64,000 nt of DNA from CAG-791 sp963593905. Lineage in GTDB: Bacteria; Bacillota; Clostridia; Lachnospirales; Lachnospiraceae. Made by a program: the position numbers and the translations under genes. Where the stretch lies: NCBI GenBank assembly GCA_963593905.1, contig CAVBBL010000008.1, forward strand, positions 1-64,000, read 5' to 3'. The notes under the pieces were generated by a model. It ran no database searches. It was given only the letters and a program-made list of their open reading frames with translations, and was not told the DNA's origin. Shown one piece after another: positions 17,508 through 30,100 of the stretch; the first letter of the stretch is position 1, and every line of letters begins with the position of its first letter.

Positions 17508-17551
17508 ATTCTGACTTACCATAGTTTTTTTCTATGGCGCACTGTCAGAAT
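17508..17551. other. Two-part hairpin in divergent intergenic region
   Basis: ATTCTGAC (17508-17515) pairs with GTCAGAAT (17544-17551), and inside it CCATAG pairs with CTATGG around a T7 run. The 512-bp region 17321-17832 separates the divergent GH51 and MetE-like genes. This could be an operator region or an RNA element; no ligand class is recognised. Confidence 0.4.
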
Positions 17552-17644
17552 TATGAATTGTACAAAATGAGACGGGACCATTACACTGTAAGGCAGGTTG
17601 CTGTAGATATGAATTTCAAGTATTTCAAGTTATATACGTATCTT

Positions 17645-17698
17645 CAGATACAAGTTGTAATTCAGATACAAGTTGTAATTCAGACATAAGTCGTAATT
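17645..17698 (+). repeat. Three tandem 18-bp repeats
   Basis: CAGATACAAGTTGTAATT occurs twice in direct succession (17645, 17663) and once more with three changes (17681). Each unit contains ACAAGTTGT, itself a short palindrome, so protein binding is possible. Confidence 0.65.
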
Positions 17699-17781
17699 TA
17701 CACATAATCTGTAAAAGACGCGACCATGCAAGAGTAAACAAATGGCACCGGTCTGAAAGATTACGCTTATCACACGAATCA

Positions 17782-17817
17782 TACAGATCTTACAGATTAT
17801 ACAGATCATGCAGATCA
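17782..17817 (+). repeat. Four tandem 9-bp repeats before MetE-like gene
   Basis: TACAGATCT, TACAGATTA, TACAGATCA and TGCAGATCA follow one another and end 15 bp before the ATG, directly before GAAAGGA. They may be a slippage-prone spacer or a binding array. Confidence 0.6.
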
Positions 17818-17832
17818 GAAAGGACATATCCC

Positions 17833-18957
17833 ATGAAAAATCCCGCTCCCTACCGTTATGATATTGTCGGCAGCTTTCTGCGCACAGCTGCTATTCACGA
17901 TGCCCGGGCTAGGTTCGACGCCGGCAGCCTCTCTGCAGAAGAACTGTCCAAAGTAGAAGACGAAGAGATCCGCGGCCTGGTGCAGAAGGAAGAAAAGGTT
18001 GGCCTTAAGGCTGTCACAGACGGCGAATATCGCCGCTCCTTCTGGCACATGGATTTCCTCTGGGGACTTACCGGCACCCAGAAAGTAAAGGCGGAGCATT
18101 TCTCTGTGGCCTTCAAGGGATTTCAGCCCAAGGCTGAGACGGTCAGGATCGTGGATAAGCTGGATTTCCCGGAGGATCATCCTTTCTTAAAGCATTATCG
18201 TTTCCTGCAGAGCGTGGCATCTGATCTGGTACAGCCTAAGCAGTGCATTCCTTCTCCTTCCATGCTGCAACTGATTTGCTGTGTGAGAGAGCCTAATTAC
18301 CAGCCCATAGAGAGATATCAGGATGAGCAGGTGCTGTTAGATGATCTGGCAGCCGTTTATCAGAAGGCAGTGAAGGCATTCTATGCCGCAGGCTGCCGTT
18401 ATCTGCAGCTGGACGATACCTCCTGGGGTGAATTCTGCTCCGCAGAGAAGCGCAAGGCCTATGCAGAGCGGGGCCTTGATGTAGATGAAGTGGGACGCAA
18501 GTATGTCTATGTGCTGAACAAGGTATTGGAAGCAAAGCCGGAGGATATGACCATCACCATGCATATCTGCCGTGGCAACTTCCGCTCCACCTGGTCCTCC
18601 ACCGGCGGCTATGAGCCGGTAGCAGAGATTTTGTTTGGTCATTGCAACGTGGATGGATTCTTCTTAGAGTACGACAGCGACCGGGCCGGCGGCTTTGAGC
18701 CCCTGCGCTATATCGGAAAGCAGAAGGTGGTTCTGGGCCTCGTCACCTCCAAGGATGCCAAGCTGGAGAAAAAGGAGGATGTCATTGCCCGTATTCGCGA
18801 GGCATCCAAGTATGTACCCTTAGAGCAGCTGGCGCTGAGCCCTCAGTGCGGCTTCGCCTCCACAGAGGAGGGCAACCTGGTCACCGATGAAGATCAGTGG
18901 AAAAAGTTAGCTCTCGTAAAGGAAATTGCGCAGGAAGTCTGGGGAGAGGATAATTAA
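17833..18957 (+). CDS. MetE C-terminal-like methyltransferase (YxjG/YxjH type)
   Basis: 374 residues, one barrel equal to the C-terminal half of cobalamin-independent methionine synthase. It has the start RYDIVGSFLRTAAI, LKAVTDGEYRRSFWHMDF, YLQLDDTSWGEFC, the zinc ligands in TMHICRGNFRS and LSPQCGFAS, and a glutamate in FFLEYDSDRAG. Such short proteins transfer methyl groups to homocysteine or a related thiol from donors other than long methyl-folates. No S-box or T-box leader is visible; instead short tandem repeats lie directly upstream. Confidence 0.88.
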   Translation: MKNPAPYRYDIVGSFLRTAAIHDARARFDAGSLSAEELSKVEDEEIRGLVQKEEKVGLKAVTDGEYRRSFWHMDFLWGLTGTQKVKAEHFSVAFKGFQPKAETVRIVDKLDFPEDHPFLKHYRFLQSVASDLVQPKQCIPSPSMLQLICCVREPNYQPIERYQDEQVLLDDLAAVYQKAVKAFYAAGCRYLQLDDTSWGEFCSAEKRKAYAERGLDVDEVGRKYVYVLNKVLEAKPEDMTITMHICRGNFRSTWSSTGGYEPVAEILFGHCNVDGFFLEYDSDRAGGFEPLRYIGKQKVVLGLVTSKDAKLEKKEDVIARIREASKYVPLEQLALSPQCGFASTEEGNLVTDEDQWKKLALVKEIAQEVWGEDN

Positions 18958-18975
18958 GACAGAAACTTTTTAGCA

Positions 18976-19013
18976 GAGGGGTCATAACGATTGATGTTAT
19001 GATCCCTCTTTTT
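18976..19013 (+). terminator. Terminator of MetE-like gene
   Basis: Arms GAGGGGTCATAAC and GTTATGATCCCTC (one bulge) with a 7-base loop and T5 tail. Confidence 0.85.
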
Positions 19014-19098
19014 GGACTAAAAGCTAAGGCGTGAAGTGAGAGAACTGTAATGATATAATGCTTTGATAGATGATGCAATGATGTTTGGGATAAAACTC

Positions 19099-19123
19099 CT
19101 CGAGAGAGCCGGCTCTCGTCGAG
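19099..19123. other. Palindrome before radical SAM gene
   Basis: CTCGA and TCGAG flank the perfect 14-bp palindrome GAGAGCCGGCTCTC. It lies between the terminator at 18976 and the start at 19253. Direct short repeats of the type TTGAGA/TCGAGA surround it. Its role is unknown. Confidence 0.35.
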
Positions 19124-19252
19124 AGGAAGGTCTTTTTGCCTATGGTGTCATTCAATTGAGACTTTCAGTTGAGAAATTTAATCGAGAACTGTAACCAGGA
19201 CATTTCATCGAGACAGGTAATAAAACGTATAATGGAAAAGTACTAAAAAGCC

Positions 19253-20161
19253 ATGAAAATTCTCACACTATCTGACTATCTGAAACAACAATACGGACAG
19301 AAAATATACAAAATCTCCCTGTCCTCCGGCTGCACCTGCCCCAATCGGGACGGCACCTTAGGGACAGGAGGCTGCACATTTTGCTCTGCGGGGGGATCGG
19401 GCGAGTTCTCCCAGTCTGTCGCAGACGAGCAAGCGATAGATCGGGAGATAGAGCAGGCGATTCGCATGGTCGGTGCAAAGCTTCCTAAGGGACAGTCATC
19501 AGAAGACCAGAAATTCATCGCCTATTTCCAGTCCTTTACCAATACATACGGCGATGTAGAGCGATTGACGCGGCTTTACCGCAAGGTCATATCCAGGCCG
19601 GATGTCGTCGCCTTATCCCTGGGAACAAGACCGGACTGCATAGGAGAGACGCAGCTGTGCATGCTGTCGGAATTAAACCGCATAAAGCCTGTCTGGGTAG
19701 AATTAGGACTCCAGACAATGCACAATGCTACAGCGGAAAGGATCCACAGAGGATATCCCACAGAAGTGTTTAAAACGTGCTATGATAGACTTAAGAGCAT
19801 GGGCCTGACTGTTATAGTCCATGTGATTCTGGGACTTCCCGGAGAAAGCCGGGAGGATATGCTGGATACGATCCGTTACCTTGCAAACCTGCAGCCGCCC
19901 CTTGACGGTATCAAGCTGCAGATGCTGAACATACTGGAAGACTCCGCACTGGGAGAGGAATACAAACAAAAGCCCTTTGCGCAGATGTCTATGGAGGAAT
20001 ACTGTAATCTGGTGGTGCAGTGCCTGCAGATTCTGCCGGAAAATGTGGTGATACACAGAATGACCGGAGACGGACCGAGAAAACTCCTGCTGTCACCGAG
20101 ATGGGTGACAGATAAGAAGCGGGTGCTGAATATGCTCAGAAAGAAGATAGAAGAAGCATAA
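19253..20161 (+). CDS. TIGR01212 family radical SAM protein (YhcC-like)
   Basis: 302 residues. The N-terminus LSSGCTCPNRDGTLGTGGC followed by TFCSAGGSGEF holds the cysteines of the radical SAM cluster in the arrangement peculiar to this group. ALSLGTRPDCI, VELGLQTMHNATAERIHRGY and VHVILGLPGESREDM are the further conserved stretches. The family is widespread in Firmicutes and Proteobacteria; its substrate is not established, with tRNA or amino-acid modification often suggested. It stands as a single gene. Confidence 0.88.
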   Translation: MKILTLSDYLKQQYGQKIYKISLSSGCTCPNRDGTLGTGGCTFCSAGGSGEFSQSVADEQAIDREIEQAIRMVGAKLPKGQSSEDQKFIAYFQSFTNTYGDVERLTRLYRKVISRPDVVALSLGTRPDCIGETQLCMLSELNRIKPVWVELGLQTMHNATAERIHRGYPTEVFKTCYDRLKSMGLTVIVHVILGLPGESREDMLDTIRYLANLQPPLDGIKLQMLNILEDSALGEEYKQKPFAQMSMEEYCNLVVQCLQILPENVVIHRMTGDGPRKLLLSPRWVTDKKRVLNMLRKKIEEA

Positions 20162-20263
20162 TCGATAAAACGGCGAATGTTTTTGTTTTTATGTTTAATA
20201 CAAGAAAGGCATCAGAAAGACCAAAGAAAGAACTTCACCATAAAAAGTGGAGGAGTAAGGAAT

Positions 20264-20554
20264 ATGAAGGGTGACTTGTCAAAGAGACTTATCAATCAAA
20301 TATCCACCTATGGAAGGGAAGCTTCTGTTGACAGGATAGTTCTGTTCGGCTCCCGTGCACGTGGAGACAATATGGATAGAAGTGATATTGATCTTGCGGT
20401 GTATGGCGGAGACTTTGACGCATTTTACTGGAATATAAAAGAAAATATTCATTCGCTTTTATTGTTTGATATGGTCAGAATGGATGGAAAAGTATCCAAG
20501 GACCTGGAAAAAGAAATAGAAAGGGACGGTATTATCCTGTATGAAAAAAGTTGA
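20264..20554 (+). CDS. MNT-type nucleotidyltransferase, toxin-antitoxin partner
   Basis: 96 residues from ATG 20264, which has GGAGG at about ten bases; a frame open from 20177 gives a longer but unlike start. The active site IVLFGSRARGDNMDRSDIDLA has the GS motif and the DxD metal ligands. Minimal nucleotidyltransferases of this kind pair with HEPN proteins and AMPylate or otherwise modify the partner. It overlaps the following HEPN gene by 14 bp. Confidence 0.85.
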   Translation: MKGDLSKRLINQISTYGREASVDRIVLFGSRARGDNMDRSDIDLAVYGGDFDAFYWNIKENIHSLLLFDMVRMDGKVSKDLEKEIERDGIILYEKS

Positions 20555-20756
20555 GAATTTTTCAAAATGTCTCCGGGTCCTTAAAGAAGCAGATTTTGCA
20601 CAGGCTGAAAAGGATGAAATATACAGAACGGGTATTATCGGTCAGTTTAATCTGACTTTTGAATTATCCTGGAAAGCTCTGCAGGCAGTATTAAGAGCCC
20701 ATGGGGCAGCGGGCGCAGACACCGGATCACCCAGAGAAATATTGATACACCAATGA
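20541..20756 (+). pseudogene. HEPN/HI0074-type nucleotidyltransferase partner, truncated
   Basis: The first 65 residues (ENFSKCLRVLKEADF, GIIGQFNLTFELSWKALQAVLRAHG, TGSPREIL) match the HI0074-type substrate-binding family, normally about 130-140 residues. After GSPREIL the frame gives IHQ and a stop, and no continuation in the other frames is seen. The second half, which would carry the RxxxxH-like HEPN motif, is lost. The pair is probably no longer a working toxin-antitoxin module. Confidence 0.75.
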
Positions 20757-20849
20757 AGGAAGCAAGTCTACTGAAAAAGTACTATAGAACCCTGCTCACG
20801 CTAAATATATAATGGCGAGGAATACAAACAAACAGAACAGCACACATAA

Positions 20850-20914
20850 CCATGAAAAAAGTGTGAAAATACCATGAAAAAAAGCTGAAAATATCATGAA
20901 AAACTTGTGACAGC
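20850..20914 (+). repeat. Three 22-bp direct repeats before giant surface gene
   Basis: CCATGAAAAAAGTGTGAAAA and two variants follow each other at 20850, 20872 and 20894 in the 365-bp region before the giant gene. They could be a slippage-prone promoter-proximal element; ATG codons inside them have no ribosome site. No confident promoter boxes were assigned. Confidence 0.55.
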
Positions 20915-21121
20915 AAAGAACGGATGTTGTAAAATAAGTTGATTGTAAAAAAAAATGTATAGACAATTTGCGACGTTATCAGTTATATGTCAATCATATG
21001 AGTGAAAACACGAAAAGCACGCCCCAAAAACATGACCGGAGACTGGTCTGATCAGACTAAGTAAACATGACTTTTTGACCGGAATATGGGATAAGAGTAC
21101 AAGATACAGGAGGATAAATTG

Positions 21122-24100
21122 ATGCGAGGAAAGAAATCAAGGCTGTTCATATGCGGGATGCTGGCTGCCTGCATGCTGATCGAACAGATCGCCACAGACA
21201 CCATGTCCCTGACTGCTTATGCGGCAGCGGACACCACAGTGGTATCAGATGCGCAGGGGACGTCGGAGGATTCCGGCGACGGATCCCTGCAGGTATACAC
21301 AGAAGGTGATTCTGACACACCGGCCGCAGAGGCGAGCGGTGAAGGTAGTGAGCAGGGAACCGCACAGACAGAGACGAAAGCGTCTGATGAGAGCGGCTCG
21401 GCCGATGCCTCATCTGCGGATGCCGGCAAGAGCGAGGGCGGCGCAGCTGACACTTCCGCTGCGGCAGCAGCCTCGGGGGATTCCTCTGCAGCTAGTGGAT
21501 TAAATAAGGACTCATCAGCATCCACATCAGAGAATGCCGGCCAGAACGCCACTGACGGCACCTCCAAGGATGCGTCTACTAAGTCGGAGTCTGCCACAGG
21601 GGAAGATGACGAAGAGCTGACGGAAGAGGAAAAGGCAGCAAAAGAAAAAGAGGAGAAGGAAAAGAAGGCTCTGGAAGAAGCTGCTTTAAAGGATGCTGAA
21701 AAGAAAACATATAAAGCCAGTATTAAGGTAAGCTGGGACGATGATGGTAACCTGTACAAGCAGCGGCCGTCTTCTTTGCGTATCAGCATTGCAGACCAGG
21801 AGATGGAATTATCGGTATCAGACAGCGACAGTGAGACTACGACGACGGTTGAATACACCAGCGCTGAGGAAGCGACAGAGATTAAATTGCTGGACAGTCT
21901 TTCCGGCTATAATACCAGCCTGGATAGAGATTCGGACGGTACGTTTATTATTAAAAACACGTATAACGGAGAAAAAAAAGAAATCACTATCGGCATAAAG
22001 TGGATTGATGAACATAACAACACAGTAAGCTGGCCGAGCAAAGTTTATTCTAATCAGGCAAAATTTGATCTTAAAACAAATGATGACAGCAGATATGAAA
22101 CTGTTTATTTTAGTCCTGATGGATCAACGATAAAAAGAAATGTGCAGAAGGACTTTGACTGCAGCAATATAGAGGTGGCAGCTCTGGATGGTTACTCGAC
22201 CGTTGTTGAGTCTGACAATGCCAAAGAAAATTTCACGGTTAATTATATAGCCAATAACAGAACGATAGATATAACCACGAGTTGGCAGAACATCAATGGG
22301 CATGGGGATCGTATACCCGACAGGTGCTCATTTACGTATGGGGCAGTAGAACATTGTATTTCTGCATCGTTCGATACTTATGATGATAAAGATGTAAAAA
22401 AGATTTCATTGCCGGACGGCGAGCTTATAGAAGATACCTTTAGCGTAGACCCTATTCCCTGTTTTGAAAGCGTCGTTACAAGAATGGATTGGGGTTATGA
22501 CGTTGAATATACGTATAGCGGTGAAGGTGCTATCAGCATTTCAGTAAAATGGATTGACTATGATAATCGTTGGGGTGATCGTCCTGATCAAATTGGATTG
22601 AGTTTCTTACCCGGTATTGAAAGTGGGGCGGCAGTTATCACTAGCACTATTAGTGCTAGTGATAACTGGAAAAATGATTCTCTTCAGGACAAGGACATGC
22701 CTGATGGGTGGGGAGTTGAAAAAAAGATCATACCACAGAGTTGTGTCAACTACACATGCTCCTACGTCTGGTTTGGAAAAAATAAAGACACCTGCACGAT
22801 CACATATACGCATAAGAAAATAAAAGACGGTAAGTTAAAGGTGGAATGGGTAGGTGATGAAGAACATTTAGACATGCGGCCGAGCAAAGTCAAAGTAGAT
22901 TTGCTGGACGGCGGCAATGTAGAGAATGTTATTGCATCCTTTACTTTGACGGGGAATAATGAAGCCTTCTTGGATTTGCCTGATGATTTTACTGCAGATT
23001 GGATCCAGCCGGAAAATGTAGATTACTATGCGCCCTACATTTATTTAGATGAAGAGACAGATACATGGGTTATCCAGTATCGATTTTGTGCTGCGAATCA
23101 ATATGCAGTTGATGTAATATGGGACGACTTTAACAATGTTTTAAACACGCGGCCGGAGAGTTTTCGGTTAAAGATGGGTGTAGGTCACGGTGATAGTGCC
23201 GGGTACTATATCGTATTGTCAAAGGACGATGCGATTGAGGGGAATAAATGGCACAGCCTTATTTGGTTAAACGGGAATATTAATAGTTTTAAGGAACCTG
23301 AGATTACCGGTGCCGATGCGGCAGCATTGATGTACTATACATCAAATGTTAGCATAGAGGATAATTGCTACAAGATAGAATTAAAATATGAAGGTGATAA
23401 ACGAGAACAGATCAAAATTCAGACAGAGTGGAAGAATGCAGATGGAATAAACAAACCGAAAACTCTGTCGGTAAGGCTGGATAAGGATTCTACGTACGTA
23501 CAGAAACTGGAGGTGCCTTATGATCAGGGGGAAACGCTCTATGCACCAAAGGGGTTGTCTGCAGATGATATTACGGTGGCTGAGATACAGAGCTGTGAGG
23601 AGGCTGACAACTACACATTTGAAACCCAGGATGACGGATATAGTGAAGAGGGTGTGCATGTCTTTACAATAGTTGGCACGTATAAGACAGACAAAGTGAA
23701 CATCGGCGTACAGAAAAAATGGAATGATGAAGGTCATGAGAGAGAAAGATCTGATGTGACGGTACAGCTGTACATAGATGATCAGCCTCAAAATAAATAC
23801 AGAACATTAACTGCAAAAAATAGCTGGAAAAGTGCATTTACAGGTCTTGATCAATTATCGAGCGGACATGAATACAAGGTAAAGGAGGTACTCAGCGACA
23901 AACAGGAACAACTTTATAAGTCCGCTGTAACAGGAGATGCAAGCAGCGGATTCATAATTACAAATACCTATATCGAAGAGATTCCGATTAAGGTCATCTG
24001 GAAGGAAGGTAGTACGATAACGGGCGGCTATCCAACTACGTTATCTCGTCCCAGCAGCTTCAATATGAAAATCAATTTCAAAAAGACGGATGATGGAACA

Positions 24101-27100
24101 GCAAGCTCGACAAGTGTGACTGTAAAGAAGCCGGATGTAGTAGAGGTTGATACTATCTGGGAGTGCACATTCACGGACTATGACAGATTTGTCAAACAGT
24201 ATTATAACTCTGTTGAAGTGAGCGGAATACCGTCCTGGTATGATGTTGAAGCCCAATATACAAAAGAAAATGGTTTTCTTATTACTTGTACCTTAAAGTC
24301 AAAATACGAGTATAAGCCTCTCGAAATCTATACAGTGTGGGAAGGAGAGGATGAAACTGTTGACACCAGTCAGCGCCCTGATGATATTGAGCTTACTCTC
24401 AGCACAGGTGGGAGATCCGACAGCGCAGTAAGAATAAGTACCATAGAAACAGTGAACAATATATCTGTTTCAAAGGATGTGTATGATAATGACAAGATAA
24501 CGATTAAGGCATCGGATCCGCAGCCAAGTGATATCGAAAATGCGGAGAAATACACTTATTACGTTACGCGAAATGAAAATCAAAAACAAAAGTACACCGT
24601 CCACTGTGTCTACAGCCCCGTCAAATTTGACGTGGTAAAGAAATGGAAAGACACCGGCCATAAGGGCGAGCGGCCTTCCTCTGTCCAGGTACAGCTGTAT
24701 GTGGACGATGTGAAGCAGGAGGGCGACAACGCACTTATCACGCTTTCTGCAGACAATGACTGGAAGGGTACATTCCGTCTGCCCAAGCTGACCGACGGAA
24801 TGTCCTATAAGGTAAAGGAGGTTATTCCTAAAAAGTACGAGGAGAACTATTCCTCAGAGGTGACCGGCGATGCGGACAAAGGCTTCACGATCACCAATAC
24901 CTATGTGGAAGACGCCGATAAGAAGACCATCAAGATCACCAAGAAATGGGAAGACATCGGCCATGAAGATGAGCGCCCTGGAAGTGTCACGGTGCGGCTG
25001 TATGACGGCACGAGTCTGGTAAAGGATGATATCGTTCTGTCCGAGGATAATGATTGGACCGCCACGGTCAAAGTGACGGACAACAGCGCCAGCTACCGTG
25101 TAGAGGAAGTGGAAACCAGCACCGGCACGGATACGGGTACCGACAGCGGCACAACCGATGGAGCAGAAACGACGACCCCCACAGATACGGATACGAACGA
25201 CAGCGCGAAGCAGAGTGCTGATACCACCACAAGCACAGACACTGATTCTACAGATACCGGCTCCACAAATCAGGGTGCCGCACCTACGCCTGGCACTGGT
25301 TCCACGGATCAGGAGGCTGCACCTACGCCTGGCACTGGCTCCACGGATCAGGAGGCTGCACCCACTCCGGGTACCACTACAGGGGGGAGTCTGTCCAAAT
25401 ATCAGGTGTCCTATTCCAGCTATACCCCTACCACCACGGGCACAGAGGAGGGGTACAACGAGGAGCTGATCATCACTAACACCTATAAGACGGAGGGGGA
25501 TGACTATAGGGATATTACCATCACCAAGTATTGGGATGATAATGATAACGCAGCAGGCCTTCGTCCTTCCTCTGTAGAAATTAAGCTGCAGAAAAAGGTG
25601 GGCGAGCAGACGACAGCAACAGATGTCTGCACCGTGACCCTGAATGCGGACAATGACTGGAAGGCTGTAGTCCGTGATCAGCCTTTATATGAAGGAACAG
25701 GAGAAAGCAGGCAGGCAATCACATACAGTGTCTTGGAGGTAGGAGCACAGGAAGTGGAGGATAAAGATCCGGCACCCACCCCCACTCCTACACCGGAGGA
25801 AGGCAGCACCACCGAAGGTGATACAGACAAGAGCGGTGAGGATGAAGATGCAGCGCCTTTGTCTGATAACGGGGATGCGAGCACCACTGCTAATGAGAAA
25901 ACTGCAACAAATACAGGCACAGATACGCAGGATCCTGCTCCCACACCGGGCGGCACCACTACAGGTGGCTCTACTACCGGCGGCACCACCACTGGTGATG
26001 ACACCACCTCCGGTGGCGCTTCCGGCGACTGGAGTACGCCCACTATTGCAGCCTACATAGCTAACTATGTAGGAAGCGCAGAGGAGGGCTTTACCGTCAT
26101 CAACAGCTTTAACCTGACAGACATCAACATCAAGGTAGTCTGGGATGACGCAGGCCATGAGGAAATACGTCCGAAGCAGGTGACAGACATTTACCTGTAC
26201 AAGGGCGAAGAGCAGGCTTCCAACAAACTCACCGTAGATGAGAGCGTAAACTGGGCACAGACAGTACCCGATCAGCGTGTGGACGGTGATTTCACGGTCA
26301 AGGCACCTGATCTGGAGCACTACGACAGAACCATCATCGGTGATGCCTTAGACGGCTTTACCATTACCTATATTTATAGAGATAACAGCGACGAGACCGC
26401 CGATATCGTCATTAAGAAGAAATGGGATATGGGGGATCTGGCAGTAGCATTGGCCCATCCGGACAAGGCTACCGTACAGCTGAAAAAGGGCGACGAGGTC
26501 GTCGCCACCCAGGAGCTTTCTGCAGACAATGACTGGACCTTTACCATGCGGGAGCAGCCTTTAAAGGACGAAAAGGGTCAGGAGATCAAGTATACCGTAG
26601 AAGAAGTGGGCACACCCTCCGGCTATGAGATGTCTGTAGAGGAAGTGAACCAGGACGCAGAAGGTAAGGAGATCAAGACTGACGGCGAGGGCACTGAGAG
26701 CGACGGTAAGGATACCGACTCTCAGCAGACTGCCGGACAGACAGCAAACGGAGACAGCGCCTCCGCTCAGAATAGTGCAGACGGCACCGGAACCACAGGC
26801 GCAGCAGACGGAAGTGATACGACTCAGACAGTCACCACTGCCACCGTGGCCGCCAAGGTCTTCACCGTGACCAACAAATATAACGGCAAGACCATCCACT
26901 ACAAGGTGGAGAAGAAGTGGGATATCGATATCGAGGACATTGACTGTCCTGACAGCATTCGCGTGGCTATCCAGAAGAAGAATGGGGATAAATGGGAAAC
27001 CGTCAAGGTGCCGGAACTCAGCAAGGATAACAGCTGGACCTGGGAAGGCAACCTGCCGGATGGCGAGTATCGCGCCAGAGAGCTGAAGGAAGATACCCTC

Positions 27101-30100
27101 TTTGAAGAGTTTGAGACGGTTATAAAGAACACAGTAAGTACCCTGACAAAGGATACCTATACATCATGGATCGCCAACATTAAATCCAGCGGCAAATCTT
27201 ATTGGAGCGGCCTGCCGGATTACTTAAAGAAGGCGGCAGACAAGGGCTATGATTATCTGTGCGATTCTCTGAATGCAAAGGCAGATGATCTCTATGACCA
27301 GATGATGGAGCGCCTGAGCTTTGCCAGTGTGGACGGCAAGATCGTGGATGCCGGAGATGACGTCTATGTAGATTATCATGTACCCCAGAGATTCAGTGTC
27401 ATTGAAGGCGGCATGCAGGATGCTCATGTGACCCACTACAAGGTGACCTATGAGGAAAGCGGCAATAGCTGCACCATCACCAATGAGGCTGTGCTGGAGA
27501 TCGATGTGATCAAGCGCTGGATCGAGTTAAACGGCGCCAAGGCACCGGACTCCGTCTGGGTAGTGCTGATGATGAAGCCTAATTCCAAGTTTATGGATAA
27601 GCTTCCCAGTGGTGTGCTGGACTACGAGTTCCCGGTGATCAACCCTATAAAGGGCGGTAATAACCCGTTGGCACTGATTTCCGAGTTTACCTTAGGCTTC
27701 GGCAGCGATCTGCTCAATAAGATCAGCGGCAGCATATTGCCAAAGCTCGCCATCGCCAAGGTCAGCAAGGATGACAACTGGAAGACTACCTTTGTGGTCT
27801 CCAAATATACCCTGGGTATCCCGATGGAGTTTAAGGGCGCCGAGGTGACCAGTGAGATTGTCCGTCAGATCGTCAAGTACTTCTTAAAGATTGATCTGCC
27901 GATTTCCTATAATCCGCTGGATGGCTATATCAGCATTCCCACCAAGGCGATTCCTACGATTTTGGGTATTACAGATATAAGACAGATTACAGATCTGAGC
28001 GGACTTGTGGAAAAAGCAAAGGAAAAAGTACAGTCCATGAAGCTGGAGGATTTCGGCAATCTGGGCTTTGATACCCTGCTGGATGCATGGCACCTGATGG
28101 CAAATGTCATCAATATCAAGTTCAAGATCGACTGGCCGGATCCCGATCCGGTACCCAATACCATCCAAGGCAAAAAGACCTGGGATGACAATGACAATGC
28201 GGCGGGCAAGCGTCCGGAGCAGGTAGTAGTACATCTTTATAAGAACGGACAGCCTGCCAAGGATGAGAACGGCAATGAGATCACCGCGACGATCTCCGAG
28301 AAGAGCGGCTGGCGCTATACCTTTGTTAACTGCCCGGAGATGGATGAGCAGGGCAACCGTATCACCTATACGGTGAAGGAAGATCCGGTGGAGGGCTATC
28401 AAGTCACCTATGACGGATACAACATCACCAATAAATACACCGGCGTGACCAAAGAGGATGAATACAGCAATATCAAGATCACCAAGGTGTGGGATGATGC
28501 CGGTCATGAGAATAAGCGCCCGACCGGCGTAGTGGTCACTCTGAAGGGTGAGACCGCATCCGGCATGATGATCTCCGCAGAATTGGATGTGACAGCAGGG
28601 AATGATTGGTCATATACCGCAGAGGACATGCTTCTCGTCATGGACGGTGAGGAGTTTACCTATACACTGACGGAGAAAGAACTTCCTGATTACACTACCG
28701 TGATTTCCGGCAGCGCAGTGAATGGCTTTGTCATTACCAATACCTATAAAGATCAGGAGGAGGGGACAATCGATATCCCGATTACCAAAGTCTGGGATGA
28801 TCAGGGACAGGAGAGTAAGAGACCGGCACAGATTACGGCGACACTGAAAAAGGGTGAAGGCGACAGTGCCGAGACCGTTGCGACAGTGACACTGTCAGAA
28901 TCCAATAATTGGAAAGCTGTGGTGCGGGAGCAGGCCAAGACGGATGCGGCCACCGGTGCGGAAATCAAGTACACCGTGGAGGAATCTGCAGAGAATGACG
29001 GTCTGAAGAATTACGACGGTGAGATTACCGGCAGTGCTACAGAGGGCTTTACCATCACCAATACCTATAAGCCCGGAGATGGCAAGGTGAATGTCAAGAT
29101 CACCAAGCAATGGGAGGATCTAGGACACGAGGACAAGCGTCCGGATAAGGTAACCGCCACCCTGAAGAACGGGGATAAGGAGGTTGCCACCGTAGAACTG
29201 ACCAAGGAGAATAACTGGACAGCTACTGTACGTTCCGTGCAGTTAAGGGATATCCTGAACAGGGAGATCGAGTATACCGTAGAAGAGGAAGCGCTGGAAA
29301 ACTACGATACAGCCATCAACGGCAGTGCGCAGGACGGCTTCGTCATCACCAACGTATACGATGACAATGCTCCGGAAACTATCGATATTCCTATTACCAA
29401 AGTGTGGGATGACGAGGACAATGCAGCAGGCGTGCGGCCCGCTTCTGTGAAAGTCGCCCTGAAGAACAACGGCAAGGTGATAGCCACTGCAACCCTGAAT
29501 GAGGACAACGGCTGGACGGCAGTAGTGCGGGATCAGCCTCAGAAGGACGAGCAGGGCAATGCCATCAAGTACGTGGTGAGCGAGGATAATGTACCCGGCT
29601 ATACCCATATCGTATCCGGCAATGCCATCGATGGCTTTACTGTCACCAACAGCTATCGAACCCAGAAGATTCTGATCACCAAGGAGTGGAAGGGCGACGA
29701 AGATCACACAGACAGTCGCCCTGACAAGGTGGAAGTAAAGCTGAAGGCAAACGGAGAGGAATACACCACCGTTGAATTGAACGCAGACAATAGCTGGAAG
29801 GCATCTGCTCGCGTTCCGATGTATGACAAGGACGGAGAGGAGATCCAGTACACCGTAGAAGAGGTTTCTGTCAAGGATTATAAGGTCGAATACGGCGAGG
29901 CAGTAAAGACAGATAACGGCTATAGCTTTGTCATCACCAATACCTACGAGCCGGAGACGAAGGAACTGAAGATCACCAAGAAATGGGATGACGCAGACAA
30001 TGCAGAGAGCCGTCCCAGCCAAATCAAGGTAAATCTGCAGGCCAATGGGGAGACGGTGGACACCATCACCCTGAGCGCTGACAGTGCTTCCATTGCAGCT

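Noticed and set aside
17321..17832. S-box or T-box leader before the MetE-like gene
   Set aside because: None of the conserved cores of these leaders could be found; only short tandem repeats and one hairpin are present.
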